A stretch of 64,000 nucleotides of DNA from an uncultured Prevotella sp. (GTDB lineage Bacteria; Bacteroidota; Bacteroidia; Bacteroidales; Bacteroidaceae), in contig CAMVQS010000001.1 of the NCBI GenBank assembly GCA_947169685.1, positions 62,001 to 126,000 of the forward strand, read 5' to 3'. The translations under genes and the position numbers were made by a program. Below the pieces are notes generated by a model. The model was not told the origin of the DNA and did no database searches. It saw only the letters and a program-made list of their open reading frames with translations. Shown one piece after another: positions 1 through 10,540 of the stretch (within the stretch, counting starts at the first letter, position 1; each line of letters starts with the position of its first letter).

Positions 1-195
1 ACTGACCGTGTTCTCTACGTGTATATTATGCTCTGACATGAGTCGCCAGGTGTGATAAGCATCCACCGTATCGTTGTGGAAAGAATAGTCAAGAATCTGT
101 TCTACAATTTCCTTATCGTATAATTCCGTCTCACATGATGATAAACTATACCCCAATATAAAGACAAAAGATATTAAAACGGTGAATTTTTTCAT
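1..195 (-). CDS. partial lipoprotein of unknown function (N-terminal part only; runs off the window start)
   Basis: Reverse complement reads MKKFTVLISFVFILGYSLSSCETELYDKEIVEQ..., a lipoprotein signal peptide with Cys; open to the window edge. Confidence 0.6.
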   Translation of the reverse strand, partial: MKKFTVLISFVFILGYSLSSCETELYDKEIVEQILDYSFHNDTVDAYHTWRLMSEHNIHVENTVS

Positions 196-220
196 ATTTT
201 ACTCTAAAAACAGTATAACA

Positions 221-2980
221 CTATTTAGACATCACGTATTGCTTCGGATATTTATACCAATGGGGCGCCTCATCGGTGGTGGTAGCGAACGTTCCGAAGC
301 TTTGGTCGTCCTCTTCCGTATTCGTACTGCTATACGCTGTCATAATGTTAACATACTCCTTCGGCCACTTCCAATTGCCAGGAATAACAATTCCGAAGGG
401 CGGCTCTCCAGTATGTGAGAGGCGCATCTCCCCATTTTCTTCAGAGTAGATGGCCAATGGTAAAGCAGCAGGATCATAATCTCCCTTGTCGATAGTAATA
501 ACAGCAGGTAAAGCGTCGCCTCCAGTATTATCTGTAACACCTGTGTTCAGCATGATGCAACTCGATGCCCAAGGATCACGAGGTGCGCCCATCATGGCAT
601 GTACCTCTGTTTCCTGACGCTCATCGTCGCAGAGTACGGTGTACTGGCCTTCGTAGTGGGCTACCTCTCCGTTAACAGGCGAAGCTGCAGGATAGAGGTG
701 GAGGTACAATTGAAGTGTAGCACCAGATGCCACAACAGTCAGCTGAATTTTGTCTCCTGCAATCTCCTGTGCGCGAATCACCACGTCGTTCATGTCATAG
801 TCACCGCCGTTGGTATCCTCAAAGGCGTAGCTATAGACGGGGTAGGTATCTTCAATCACAGGAATTTCTTCTATTTCAATCGGTGTAATACCAGGGGAAC
901 ATTCACTTTCCTCAATCTCTGCTACGTTATAAGCTCCCTTTTGAACTAATACGGCATTACCGTTACCTACTTGAGAGTAGAGCACAGCACCAGCCTGTGC
1001 ATTGGGGTCAGCCATCTTCTTGTTGTATTCATACGTATTGGTACCATTCAACATGTTGATGACCTTCTCACAAGCCGTCAAACTATATGCATTGTCTGTG
1101 ACATTGAGGTTGTCAATGCTCAGATAGATATTGTTGCTGATAGCTGTCACCATTGTTTCGTCAGTAACAGTGTAGTTGGTTGCTGTTGACAGATTATGAG
1201 CTTCGTATGCACCTTCCACACTGCCAAACTGCAAGAATGCGTAATCACTCTCGGTAGGACCGACGATATTAACATTGTTTAGAGCTACGGCACCTGTCAC
1301 TTCCATCAGTGAATTGTTCATAGCATAAATATAAGATGGATCAGACGTAGCATCCTCCGAACAACTCATCTCCAGATTGCCAGCTTTGAAATAGGCATTC
1401 TCTCCCTGTACAATACAACGACCAGCGTAGGTATTGGTGCACTCAAACCAACAGTTGTTGTAAAGGCGCAAGTTAGCAGTACCCGAACTCTTTGGTGCCT
1501 GGGTAACCAGCATCTTCTTGTGGTTGATATACAGACTGTTTGTCGAGGGACCTTCCAGCGTGCCAACGGTCATATTACCGTAGTTGAAGAAAGCTCCGAA
1601 GTTGTTGCAGAACGTACCAATGTTAATGGTTCCGCCATTGTAGCCGTAGCCGTCCTCTGCAGTACCGTTGGTGATGGCTATCTTACCTGCACCTGTAATC
1701 TTACCACCTGGCATGACAACAATGCGGGCTTGATTCACAAAAGTCATATAGGCATTGGCCGGAATATTCAACTCGCCACCGTTAGCAATAAGGATATAGG
1801 CATTGCCACCGATGCGCTGTTCTCCCTCGGGAAGCGTCCACTTACCTGTTACAGTCATCCAGCGGTGAGCACGGTGCCATTCACCATTCTCGTAATAATC
1901 CTCACTGGCCATTACAGGAATCATCTTGTTATAATTGCCAGTAATCTTGAAGTTGAGCACCCAGTTGGGGTCAGTTACCCACTGGCCTTCTGTACCTTCT
2001 TCCCAGTGCTTTATTTCTTCTGTGGTGATAACGCCACCCTTTACACCCTCTGTAGTAATCGTCAACCAATCTCCACGACCAGTTGCCTGACATTTAGCGT
2101 AAACTTCGTTTAAAAGATCAATCAGGTTATTCGCATAATTTACACTGTAATCACCATAGTCGTAACTAGCCAAAGGTCTGCAATTTTCCTCAAACCAAGC
2201 TACATCCTCAGGGGAAGGAGAACCCCAATTGTACAGAATTTGAGAAGCAGTACTGCCCCATTGGAACTGTGGCCATGTAGCTTGAACGGTTGTAGTTGTT
2301 GCTTCCTGGTCAATTACCCAGTGTCCTTCACTACCGCCTTCGTAATGAGAGCCGTCATAGTTATGATTAATGTTGTCATCATTCGGCTCCGTAGCTGTTG
2401 TCAGGTAGTCGGCAATCTGCTGTGTGGTAACAGGAGTCCCCACGACATAGGGAATGACGAAGTCATCAGCCTCTGAGCCACGGGTAACGAAGCCGCGTGT
2501 CATGAACTTCGTGAAGAAACTTGGTGCGGAAGCTGCTTGGGTACTACCGAATGAAGTCTCCAATTTGTTGTCGGCAATGGCAACTGGTTTTACATAGGAA
2601 TAACCCTTCGAGTCCTTGATGGCTACGTATGCCAGATATGTTGCCTTAGGAGCCGTAAACGAGAAAGTTGTCTTTTTGCCATTCTCAGCAGTCGCCTGCC
2701 CCAACACCACACCAGTATTGTTGACAAAGGGATTGTCCTGATAAACAGTAATAGCGTAGGTCTCACCATAATCCTTGTTTATGGTAACACTTGCTTCAAC
2801 ATTAGTAGTCATTGACCACGACTTGTTGGGGTCAATAGTAATGCCCAATTTCTCCTCAGCATTGAGGATAGCATCTTCAGGAGACAAGATGGTCCCAAGT
2901 TCGGAATCCGTGGAACAACCAACCATAGCTATCGCAAATGCGGTAGCAGCAAAAGTTCTCATCAAATACTTATTCTTCAT
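221..2980 (-). CDS. LruC domain-containing lipoprotein
   Basis: 919 aa ORF; signal peptide with lipobox-like MVGCS; C-terminal YSYAFEDTNGGDYDMNDVVIRAQ motif typical of LruC/DUF4842. Confidence 0.8.
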   Translation of the reverse strand: MKNKYLMRTFAATAFAIAMVGCSTDSELGTILSPEDAILNAEEKLGITIDPNKSWSMTTNVEASVTINKDYGETYAITVYQDNPFVNNTGVVLGQATAENGKKTTFSFTAPKATYLAYVAIKDSKGYSYVKPVAIADNKLETSFGSTQAASAPSFFTKFMTRGFVTRGSEADDFVIPYVVGTPVTTQQIADYLTTATEPNDDNINHNYDGSHYEGGSEGHWVIDQEATTTTVQATWPQFQWGSTASQILYNWGSPSPEDVAWFEENCRPLASYDYGDYSVNYANNLIDLLNEVYAKCQATGRGDWLTITTEGVKGGVITTEEIKHWEEGTEGQWVTDPNWVLNFKITGNYNKMIPVMASEDYYENGEWHRAHRWMTVTGKWTLPEGEQRIGGNAYILIANGGELNIPANAYMTFVNQARIVVMPGGKITGAGKIAITNGTAEDGYGYNGGTINIGTFCNNFGAFFNYGNMTVGTLEGPSTNSLYINHKKMLVTQAPKSSGTANLRLYNNCWFECTNTYAGRCIVQGENAYFKAGNLEMSCSEDATSDPSYIYAMNNSLMEVTGAVALNNVNIVGPTESDYAFLQFGSVEGAYEAHNLSTATNYTVTDETMVTAISNNIYLSIDNLNVTDNAYSLTACEKVINMLNGTNTYEYNKKMADPNAQAGAVLYSQVGNGNAVLVQKGAYNVAEIEESECSPGITPIEIEEIPVIEDTYPVYSYAFEDTNGGDYDMNDVVIRAQEIAGDKIQLTVVASGATLQLYLHLYPAASPVNGEVAHYEGQYTVLCDDERQETEVHAMMGAPRDPWASSCIMLNTGVTDNTGGDALPAVITIDKGDYDPAALPLAIYSEENGEMRLSHTGEPPFGIVIPGNWKWPKEYVNIMTAYSSTNTEEDDQSFGTFATTTDEAPHWYKYPKQYVMSK

Positions 2981-3095
2981 TTTTGCAAAAATTTTATCAG
3001 TTCATGCCCATAGGTTATATATCTATAGATTTTGCAAAGGTACGGAAAATCAAGGAAATAACCAAATATTTTAGAAAAAAAACGACAAAAGGGTC

Positions 3096-4061
3096 TTATT
3101 TTTCCTGTTTACGGTACTGCCACAGTTCCAGCGAATTAATAATATTCTGCCATAACACATAGCAGCCGGCACCGATGGAGGAGACAGGATTCAGATACAT
3201 ATAAGACACCCAAATGCTAAGCGCTGTGTTCTTTTGGAATAACGCCTGTCCGCCGTTTATTTCCTCACCCAGACGACGACCTACGGCTCGTCCGATGAAG
3301 AACTGCACAAAACATAGTACGAAACTGGCTACAGCAATCCATAACAACAGTGACAGCGAGGCGTCGCTATGTACAATGTTTTTTACTGTAATGCCTGTCG
3401 TGATGCTTAACGATACGCTCCAAAGGTAGAAACTCAGGTTAGGCATTGAGACAATCCAACGGCAGAATGCTTGTAAATAATGCTGTACCAGCCATCCCAA
3501 TACCAGCGGCAGCAACAAGACGATGGCTACTTTTTGCAGGATGATTAGGAATGCTGACAGGAATTCCACATGGACAGTCTGTTCCAGGACAGGGAATACG
3601 GCAGGAATCATCAGTGCCGAAGCCAATGAAGAAACCAATGTGTAGGTTGTCATTGTACTGATGTTACCTCCTAATTTGCCCACTACAACAGGTGCTGCTG
3701 CAGCCGAAGGACCGATGATGCAGGTAAGCATGGCCTCCCACAGCAATTTTTGTTCTACGTCGGCCTCCACCCAGAAGATAATACCAATGTTGGCAGCCAC
3801 CAAAAGCAGCTGGGCTAGCAGTATTCCAACATGCCAACGATGGGGGCGCATCTGGTGGAAATCTACTTTGCAGAACGTAACGAAGAGCGTCAGGAACAGC
3901 GTGATAGGAAAGAGTAGGTCAAAAACAGGACCTAGCAGGTTTCCCGTCTCGTCAAGGGCTGGCACCATGTTGAACACCAAGTAACTCACCGTTCCTATGG
4001 CAATTGCCACAGGTAACGTCCAGTCTTTCAAAAACCTGACAAGTCCTTTACCTTTTTCCAT
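3096..4061 (-). CDS. bile acid:sodium symporter/AEC-like membrane permease
   Basis: Multi-TM protein (LPVAIAIGTVSYLVF..., IIGPSAAAAPVVVGKLGG). Start set at MEKGKG because the 11 upstream codons of the ORF cover a TACCTTTG promoter. Confidence 0.6.
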   Translation of the reverse strand: MEKGKGLVRFLKDWTLPVAIAIGTVSYLVFNMVPALDETGNLLGPVFDLLFPITLFLTLFVTFCKVDFHQMRPHRWHVGILLAQLLLVAANIGIIFWVEADVEQKLLWEAMLTCIIGPSAAAAPVVVGKLGGNISTMTTYTLVSSLASALMIPAVFPVLEQTVHVEFLSAFLIILQKVAIVLLLPLVLGWLVQHYLQAFCRWIVSMPNLSFYLWSVSLSITTGITVKNIVHSDASLSLLLWIAVASFVLCFVQFFIGRAVGRRLGEEINGGQALFQKNTALSIWVSYMYLNPVSSIGAGCYVLWQNIINSLELWQYRKQEK

Positions 4062-4210
4062 TTCGTCTGCAAAGGTACGAATAAGTGAGAACATAACAAA
4101 AAAAATAAAAAACTTTCAACATTAAACGTGATACTCTTATTTTTTTTGTATCTTTGCAGTCCATAACAAGAAAACTTGTTTTTGATACGCTAACTAAAAT
4201 ATCAACATAT

Positions 4211-6541
4211 ATGAGAAAACTGACAACAATCTTGATGGGGCTGCTGGCGTGGACAGCGGCCAAAGCACAGGAAGTCAAAGTGGAATTCCTGACACCTTCC
4301 ATTGTTCACATTGTCAAAGGACAGCCAACGAAGAGTCTGGTGGTAACAGCTCAACCAGAGGCGGTGACCGTTACGCATCAGGGTAACACTTTCAAAAGCA
4401 GTATGCTAACCGTAAAGCAGGACCCCAAGACTGGTGTTTTGACTTTTCTTACTGCAAAAGGGCAGGTGTTGCTGCGCGAGAAGTGCTGTGACATCGGTAA
4501 GGTTAAGCAAGTCTTCATGTTAGATAGGGATGAGGCTATCTATGGCTTAGGCACCATCCAAAATGGTAAGCTAAACCGTCGTGGTGAGCATAAGCGTATG
4601 GAACAGTCGAACCTGGAGGACTTCCAGAATGTGCTGCAAAGTATCAAGGGCTGGGGTATTTACTGGGAGAACTATTCGCCCACACAGTTTGATGACGATC
4701 AGAACGGTATGTCATTTGCGTCAGAATGTGGAGAAGGCATTGACTATTATTTTATGTATGGTGGTTCTGCCGATGGTGTCATCAGCCAGATGCGTTGGCT
4801 GACAGGCAATGTGCCGATGTTCCCACTATGGACATACGGTTTTTGGCAGTCGAAAGAGCGCTATAAGAGTGCAGCAGAGACAGAAAGTGTTGTCGATAAG
4901 TACCGTGAGTTGCAGGTTCCTTTGGACGGCATTATCCAGGACTGGCAATATTGGGGATCTAACTATCTGTGGAACGCTATGGATTTCCTGTCGGAAGACT
5001 TTGCCAACGGAAAACAGCTGATTAAGAATGTTCACCAGAAGCATGCACATTTTATGATAAGCATCTGGGCGAGCTTCGGACCGCAGACACAGCAGTTCCG
5101 TGAGCTCAATGAGAAGGGACTGCTGTTGCCCTTCGAGACATGGCCGCAGAGCGGCATCTCACATATCTGGCCACCTGTCATGGCTTATCCGTCAGGCGTG
5201 AAGGTTTATGATGCGTTCCATCCGGAGGCTCGTGACATCTACTGGAAATATCTGAAGACACTCTTCGACTATGGTACGGATGCGTGGTGGATGGATTCAA
5301 CTGACCCGGATTTCTTCAATCCCAGAGAAAGTGACTATGCTCACCCTGTGTATGGTGGAACCTGGCGCTCTCAGCGCAATGCCTTCCCACTGGAAACGGT
5401 GCGTGGTGTCTATGAGAAGCAGCGCAAGGAGTCAGATCAGAAACGAGTGTTTATCATGACACGCTCGTCGTATGCCGGCCAGCAACACTATAGCTCCAAC
5501 ATGTGGAGTGGTGACGTGAACTCTTCGTGGGATATGCTGCGAAAACAGGTGCCGGCAGGACTGAGCTACTCGCTGACAGGTAATCCCAACTTCAATACAG
5601 ATATTGGAGGTTTCTTCTGCAATGCCTACAATACTCGTGGTCCAGGATCTGCACCGCAAAACCCTCAGTTCCAAGAACTCTATGTGCGCTGGATGCAGTA
5701 CGGCTTGTTCTGCCCTGTCTTCCGTAGTCATGGTGCTGACGCGCCGCGTGAAATCTGGCAGTTCGGAAAGAAAGGCGAACCCGTTTATGATGCGATAGAA
5801 AAGATGATTCGTCTGCGTTATCGCTTTATACCTTATTTATATAGTATCGCTTGGCAGGCAACCAGTTCTGACAACAGCTACCTACGTCCGTTGTTCAGTG
5901 ATTTTGCGCAAGACAAACGTGTCTGGAATATGACTGATGAGTTTATGTTCGGACGTTTGGTTTTGGCTGCTCCCATTCTCGATCCGCAATATACTGAGGA
6001 GAAAATTGTCCGCACTGATGCCATGACAGGATGGGACAGAAAGGATGTTGGTAGTCTGAATGAGGATGTAAGAGGCGTTGAGTGGACGGCGAAGAAAAGC
6101 GCCACGAAGTATCTGCCGAAAGGTGCTGAGTGGTACGACTTCTGGACGAGCAAGAAGTATAAGGGAGGACAAGATGTTAAGCTGGAGACAACACTTGACC
6201 GTGTTCCCATGTTCGTTCGTGCGGGTAGCATCCTGCCCTTGGCACCAGAGATGCAGTATGTCGGTGAGAAAACATGGGATAATCTTGAGGTGCGCCTCTA
6301 TCCTGGTGCTGACGGCACGTTTGTGCTCTATGAGGACGAAGGTGACAACTATAACTATGAGAAGGGTAACTTTACTACTATCAGCTTTGTGTGGAACGAT
6401 AAAGCACGCACATTGACCATTGGTGCGCGACAGGGTAGCTACAAGGGTATGATTCTGCAACGCCAGTTCACCATTGTTCTGCCTGACGGCCAGACCAGAC
6501 AGGTTGCCTATGACGGAAATGAAATCACAATAAAACTATAG
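4211..6541 (+). CDS. GH31 family glycoside hydrolase (alpha-glucosidase/alpha-xylosidase type)
   Basis: GH31 hallmarks: YGLGTIQNGKLNRRG, TYGFWQSKERY, DAWWMDSTDPD, RSHGADAPREIW; signal peptide. Confidence 0.88.
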   Translation: MRKLTTILMGLLAWTAAKAQEVKVEFLTPSIVHIVKGQPTKSLVVTAQPEAVTVTHQGNTFKSSMLTVKQDPKTGVLTFLTAKGQVLLREKCCDIGKVKQVFMLDRDEAIYGLGTIQNGKLNRRGEHKRMEQSNLEDFQNVLQSIKGWGIYWENYSPTQFDDDQNGMSFASECGEGIDYYFMYGGSADGVISQMRWLTGNVPMFPLWTYGFWQSKERYKSAAETESVVDKYRELQVPLDGIIQDWQYWGSNYLWNAMDFLSEDFANGKQLIKNVHQKHAHFMISIWASFGPQTQQFRELNEKGLLLPFETWPQSGISHIWPPVMAYPSGVKVYDAFHPEARDIYWKYLKTLFDYGTDAWWMDSTDPDFFNPRESDYAHPVYGGTWRSQRNAFPLETVRGVYEKQRKESDQKRVFIMTRSSYAGQQHYSSNMWSGDVNSSWDMLRKQVPAGLSYSLTGNPNFNTDIGGFFCNAYNTRGPGSAPQNPQFQELYVRWMQYGLFCPVFRSHGADAPREIWQFGKKGEPVYDAIEKMIRLRYRFIPYLYSIAWQATSSDNSYLRPLFSDFAQDKRVWNMTDEFMFGRLVLAAPILDPQYTEEKIVRTDAMTGWDRKDVGSLNEDVRGVEWTAKKSATKYLPKGAEWYDFWTSKKYKGGQDVKLETTLDRVPMFVRAGSILPLAPEMQYVGEKTWDNLEVRLYPGADGTFVLYEDEGDNYNYEKGNFTTISFVWNDKARTLTIGARQGSYKGMILQRQFTIVLPDGQTRQVAYDGNEITIKL

Positions 6542-6546
6542 AATAT

Positions 6547-8487
6547 ATGAGAAGAATCATGATGACAAGTGCTTTGTTGTTGGCCTTTCTGGGTACAACA
6601 TTTGCACAAAATAAAAGTGTCTTTTGCAGTCCTGATGGAAAGCTGAAGGTAACAGTGAGCAACACGAACGGACAAGCTGCCTATCAGGTGAGCCAAGAAG
6701 ATGTGGTATGTATAGCGTCATCACCTTTGGGTGTAAAAACCAACTTCGCTGACCTGACACAGGGGTTGGTGATGAAAGACTGTAAAACAAGCAAGGTAAC
6801 GGATAGCTATACGCTTAACACCATCAAGCAGAGCCACGTTAGTTACGAAGCAACGGAGGCGGTATGCACCTTCGAAAAAGAGGGACAGCTCGCAATGGAT
6901 ATCATCTTCCGTGTAAGTAACCGCGATGTGGCTTTCCGCTATAAGATTTATCCCAAGAAGGATACTCGTGTCGCTGTCATAGAGAACGAGGCCAGCGGTT
7001 TTATGCTGCCAGAGGGAACGACAACCTTCCTGTGTCCGCAGTCTGACCCGATGGGTGGATTTGCCCGTACGTCACCCAGCTATGAGACACCTTATACGCT
7101 TGATGCACCTATGGGTACCAATGGATGGGGACAAGGTTTTACTTTCCCCTGCCTGTTTAAGAATGCTGACAAGGGGTGGATTCTCATCAGCGAAACAGGA
7201 ACCGACGGCAGTTATGTGGGATGTCGCCTGTTGAATGAGCACGACGGACTTTATCGCATTGGCTTCCCCCAGCCAGGCGAGATGAATGGTATCGGTTCGA
7301 CGACACCTTCCATCGCACTTCCAGGAGAAACGCCTTGGCGTACAATCACCATTGGTACTACGCTGAAAGAGATTGTGGAAACTACTGTTCCTTGGGATCT
7401 TGTGAAGCCTAAATATTCTGCCAGCCGCGATTACACCTATGGCAAGGGCTCTTGGTCGTGGATTATCAAGATGGATCCCAGTTGTAACTTCGACGAACAG
7501 AAGAACTATATCGACTTCTCTGCTGCCATGGGCTATCGGTCGGTGCTGATTGATGCCCTTTGGGACGTTCAGATAGGCTATGATAAGATAGAAGAACTGG
7601 CACGCTACGGACGTGAGAAAGGGGTAGGTATCTTCCTTTGGTACAACTCCAATGGCTCCTGGAATGATGCTCCACAGTCTCCGCTGGGGAAGATGGATCG
7701 TTCTGGCGTTCGTCGGAAGGAAATGGCGTGGATGCAGCAGGCAGGTATTCTAGGTATTAAGGTTGACTTCTTCGGAGGCGACAAACAACCCATGATGCAG
7801 CTTTATGAGGATATCTTGACAGATGCCAACGACTTTGGTCTGCAGGTGATCTTTCACGGTTGTACCCTGCCCAGAGGATGGGAACGCATGTATCCCAACT
7901 ATGTAGCTTCCGAGGCTGTGCTGGCTTCTGAGAACCTACACTTCGGACAGGGAGCCTGTGATGCTGAAGCACGTAATGGCTGTACCCATCCTTTCATCCG
8001 CAACGTGGTGGGCTCCATGGACTTTGGTGGGTCCACACTGAACAAACGTTACAGCGCAGACAACCAACATGGTACCACCCGTCGTACTAGTGATGTCTAT
8101 GCATTGGCAACGGCTGTACTGTTCCAAAGCAGTGTACAGCATTTTGCCTTGGCTCCCAACAATCTGACTGATGCACCGGCATGGGCCATTGACTTCATGA
8201 AACAGGTACCAACCACGTGGGACGAGGTGCGTTTCATTGACGGTTATCCTGGTAAGTACGTCGTTCTGGCTCGTCGTGCAGGCGACAGGTGGTACGTTGC
8301 AGGCATCAATGCTGATGAGCAGCCCTTGAAGAAAACAGTTACCCTGTCAATGTTCGACAAAGGCCAGCAACTGACTGTCTATAGTGATAACCCACAGCTT
8401 GAAGGCAGTGTGAAGACCGTCAAACAGAACAAGAAACAACAGGTTACCATCACTATCCCCCCAAACGGAGGTGTGGTCATCTTATAA
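6547..8487 (+). CDS. GH97 family glycoside hydrolase (SusB-like alpha-glucosidase/alpha-galactosidase)
   Basis: SusB-like N-terminus SPDGKLKVTVS, GIKVDFFGGDKQ, FHGCTLPRGWERMYPNYVASEAV; signal peptide. Confidence 0.88.
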   Translation: MRRIMMTSALLLAFLGTTFAQNKSVFCSPDGKLKVTVSNTNGQAAYQVSQEDVVCIASSPLGVKTNFADLTQGLVMKDCKTSKVTDSYTLNTIKQSHVSYEATEAVCTFEKEGQLAMDIIFRVSNRDVAFRYKIYPKKDTRVAVIENEASGFMLPEGTTTFLCPQSDPMGGFARTSPSYETPYTLDAPMGTNGWGQGFTFPCLFKNADKGWILISETGTDGSYVGCRLLNEHDGLYRIGFPQPGEMNGIGSTTPSIALPGETPWRTITIGTTLKEIVETTVPWDLVKPKYSASRDYTYGKGSWSWIIKMDPSCNFDEQKNYIDFSAAMGYRSVLIDALWDVQIGYDKIEELARYGREKGVGIFLWYNSNGSWNDAPQSPLGKMDRSGVRRKEMAWMQQAGILGIKVDFFGGDKQPMMQLYEDILTDANDFGLQVIFHGCTLPRGWERMYPNYVASEAVLASENLHFGQGACDAEARNGCTHPFIRNVVGSMDFGGSTLNKRYSADNQHGTTRRTSDVYALATAVLFQSSVQHFALAPNNLTDAPAWAIDFMKQVPTTWDEVRFIDGYPGKYVVLARRAGDRWYVAGINADEQPLKKTVTLSMFDKGQQLTVYSDNPQLEGSVKTVKQNKKQQVTITIPPNGGVVIL

Positions 8488-8603
8488 ACGTCGCAAAATG
8501 TGCGTTATTTTGTGGAATTATTTGGCTGTTCGACATTATTTTCGTACTTTTGTCGCAGAATTTGCGACGTTATGTGTCATATTATGTCGTATAAAGGACA
8601 AGA

Positions 8604-9899
8604 ATGATGTATATACACGAAAGAGACAATTGGACAGACTTCCGTTGGGATGCCTCGCAGGTTTCACTTCTTCTGGAAGTCGTATTCCGTAAGCAAGGAC
8701 TGCTTTATGGAAGGTTGGGGTCGCTTGGTTTTGACAGTAAACTCAGGGCAATGGCAGAGAACCTGACTCACGACGTAGTGTATTCTTCGGAGATAGAGGG
8801 AATCAAGTTGAACGTGGACCAGGTACGATCTTCCATTGCCAGAAGACTTGGGATAGAGAACGTGAAATATACAGCCCCGTCGCACTATGTTGACTCAGTG
8901 GTGGGCGTAATGCTTGATGCAGTACAGCACTATGTCCAGCCTCTCAGTAAAGAGAAACTATGTGGCTGGCAGGCCGCTTTCTTTCCAACAGGCTTTAGCG
9001 AAGGAAGCCAGATAGAGATAGGCAAATACCGCACCAACGAGGAGCATATTGTCAGTGGAATGTTCGGACGTGAGAAAATCCATTATATTGCGCCATCTCC
9101 TGACCGTGTAGAAGAGGAGATGCAAAAGTTCCTCACTTGGTTCGATGGTGAAGAGTCTGTAAACAGCGTCATTCGTTCTGCCATCGCTCATTTCTGGTTT
9201 GTGAGCATTCATCCCTTTGAGGATGGCAATGGCCGGTTGGCTCGCATCCTGTCCGACATGCTTTTGGCTCGGGGAGAGAAGAGTGAGTTCCGTTTCTACA
9301 ATGTCTCGTCTCAGATAAACAAGGATAAGAATCACTATTATGACATTTTGGAGCGAATGCAGCATGGTGATGGTGATATCACAGAGTGGCTGATATGGTA
9401 TTTGCAGAAATTAGTTGATGCACTCGACGAGGCAGAAACCATTGTCACCACAATCCTGAACAAAAGTTTCTTCTGGCAGAAGGCAACATCTGTACCAATG
9501 ACAGAGCGGCAGACACAGATGTTGAACCTCTTCCTTGACGGCTATGAGGCAAAGATAACATCCAAGACGTGGGCTTCGCTGGCAAAATGTTCGAAGGACA
9601 CAGCCATACGTGACATACAGGACCTTGTAGATAAGAACATCTTGATAGAGGATATCCCTGGAGCAAAGCGTCCCAGTTACTCTATCGTGTACGATGCAGA
9701 AGACCTGTCGCAATTCTTCACAGATGTAAACATTGCTGAGGAGAACGGCATTCCGTATCTCAAAGCCATGTACAAGGGACGAAAGCCTGTAAGTGAAAGA
9801 ATACTGAAGTTTGATGCTGAACGTTACCTGAAAGGAGATCTTCCTCTCTCCAATCTGCTCAATAAGTACTGTTCATATGTAGCTAACTCCAATCCATGA
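8604..9899 (+). CDS. Fic family protein (DUF4172-like N-terminus, C-terminal winged helix)
   Basis: HPFEDGNGRLAR Fic motif; N-terminal MYIHERDNWTDFRWD typical of DUF4172; C-terminal HTH-like segment. Confidence 0.9.
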   Translation: MMYIHERDNWTDFRWDASQVSLLLEVVFRKQGLLYGRLGSLGFDSKLRAMAENLTHDVVYSSEIEGIKLNVDQVRSSIARRLGIENVKYTAPSHYVDSVVGVMLDAVQHYVQPLSKEKLCGWQAAFFPTGFSEGSQIEIGKYRTNEEHIVSGMFGREKIHYIAPSPDRVEEEMQKFLTWFDGEESVNSVIRSAIAHFWFVSIHPFEDGNGRLARILSDMLLARGEKSEFRFYNVSSQINKDKNHYYDILERMQHGDGDITEWLIWYLQKLVDALDEAETIVTTILNKSFFWQKATSVPMTERQTQMLNLFLDGYEAKITSKTWASLAKCSKDTAIRDIQDLVDKNILIEDIPGAKRPSYSIVYDAEDLSQFFTDVNIAEENGIPYLKAMYKGRKPVSERILKFDAERYLKGDLPLSNLLNKYCSYVANSNP

Positions 9900-10045
9900 T
9901 TCCGTTCAAGGAGATCACGGAGACGGTTCTTTGATCCGTTCTATGTAGAAGGTAACATAACTCCCCCACCATTCTGAAGTAACTAACTATAGGTTTAGGG
10001 GTTGTAAACTATATGTTTATCCCTCATTAAGTATATGTTTATTAA

Positions 10046-10137
10046 TGACAGATGACGGATGATATAATTAAGAATACGCGTACGTGCGCGCGTACGCGTA
10101 CTCTCCCTGAAAAACATCTGTCATCCGTCATCCGTCA
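10046..10137. repeat. composite inverted repeat with Z-DNA-like centre (element I)
   Basis: Left arm TGACAGATGACGGATGA, right arm CATCTGTCATCCGTCATCCGTCA; 26-bp centre TACGCGTACGTGCGCGCGTACGCGTA alternates pyrimidine/purine perfectly. Confidence 0.75.
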
Positions 10138-10152
10138 CTTTTCATCGTTTTC

Positions 10153-10233
10153 TTACTCGCCATGTAACGTGCCTTTACTCGGTATGTAAGCAGTCGTTAC
10201 TCGCCATGTAAAGGTCCTTTATTCGGTATGTAT
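10153..10233. repeat. 22-bp-period palindromic-core array, TTACTCG[CC/GT]ATGTAA type, 4 units
   Basis: Core starts at 10153, 10175, 10197, 10219 (exact 22-bp spacing). Confidence 0.85.
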
Positions 10234-10246
10234 TTTTTTTCTATTT

Positions 10247-10355
10247 GGACAGTATGGACAGTAGGACAGTATAATGTATAAATATTTCACGCGTACGTGT
10301 GCGTACGTACGCATGGGACTTTTAGGAATTTTACTGTCCTACTGTCCTACTGTCC
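10247..10355. repeat. composite inverted repeat with Z-DNA-like centre (element II)
   Basis: Left arm GGACAGTA(T) x3, right arm TACTGTCC x3 (10332-10355); 28-bp alternating pyrimidine/purine centre CACGCGTACGTGTGCGTACGTACGCATG at 10288-10315. Confidence 0.75.
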
Positions 10356-10540
10356 TTGGGATGATGCAAAGATACAAAATTTTTAGCCCGATTCCAAATT
10401 TTTCGGCAATTATTTTTCATTTTTCCTGAAAATATTATTCTTTTTTCGTTTTAGCGAGATGGGCTGTCTGTAGTTTTACGAAGTGGCAAAAAGAAGACAA
10501 TAGATTACACAATAATATGATGAAAAATGTCTGATGGTGA

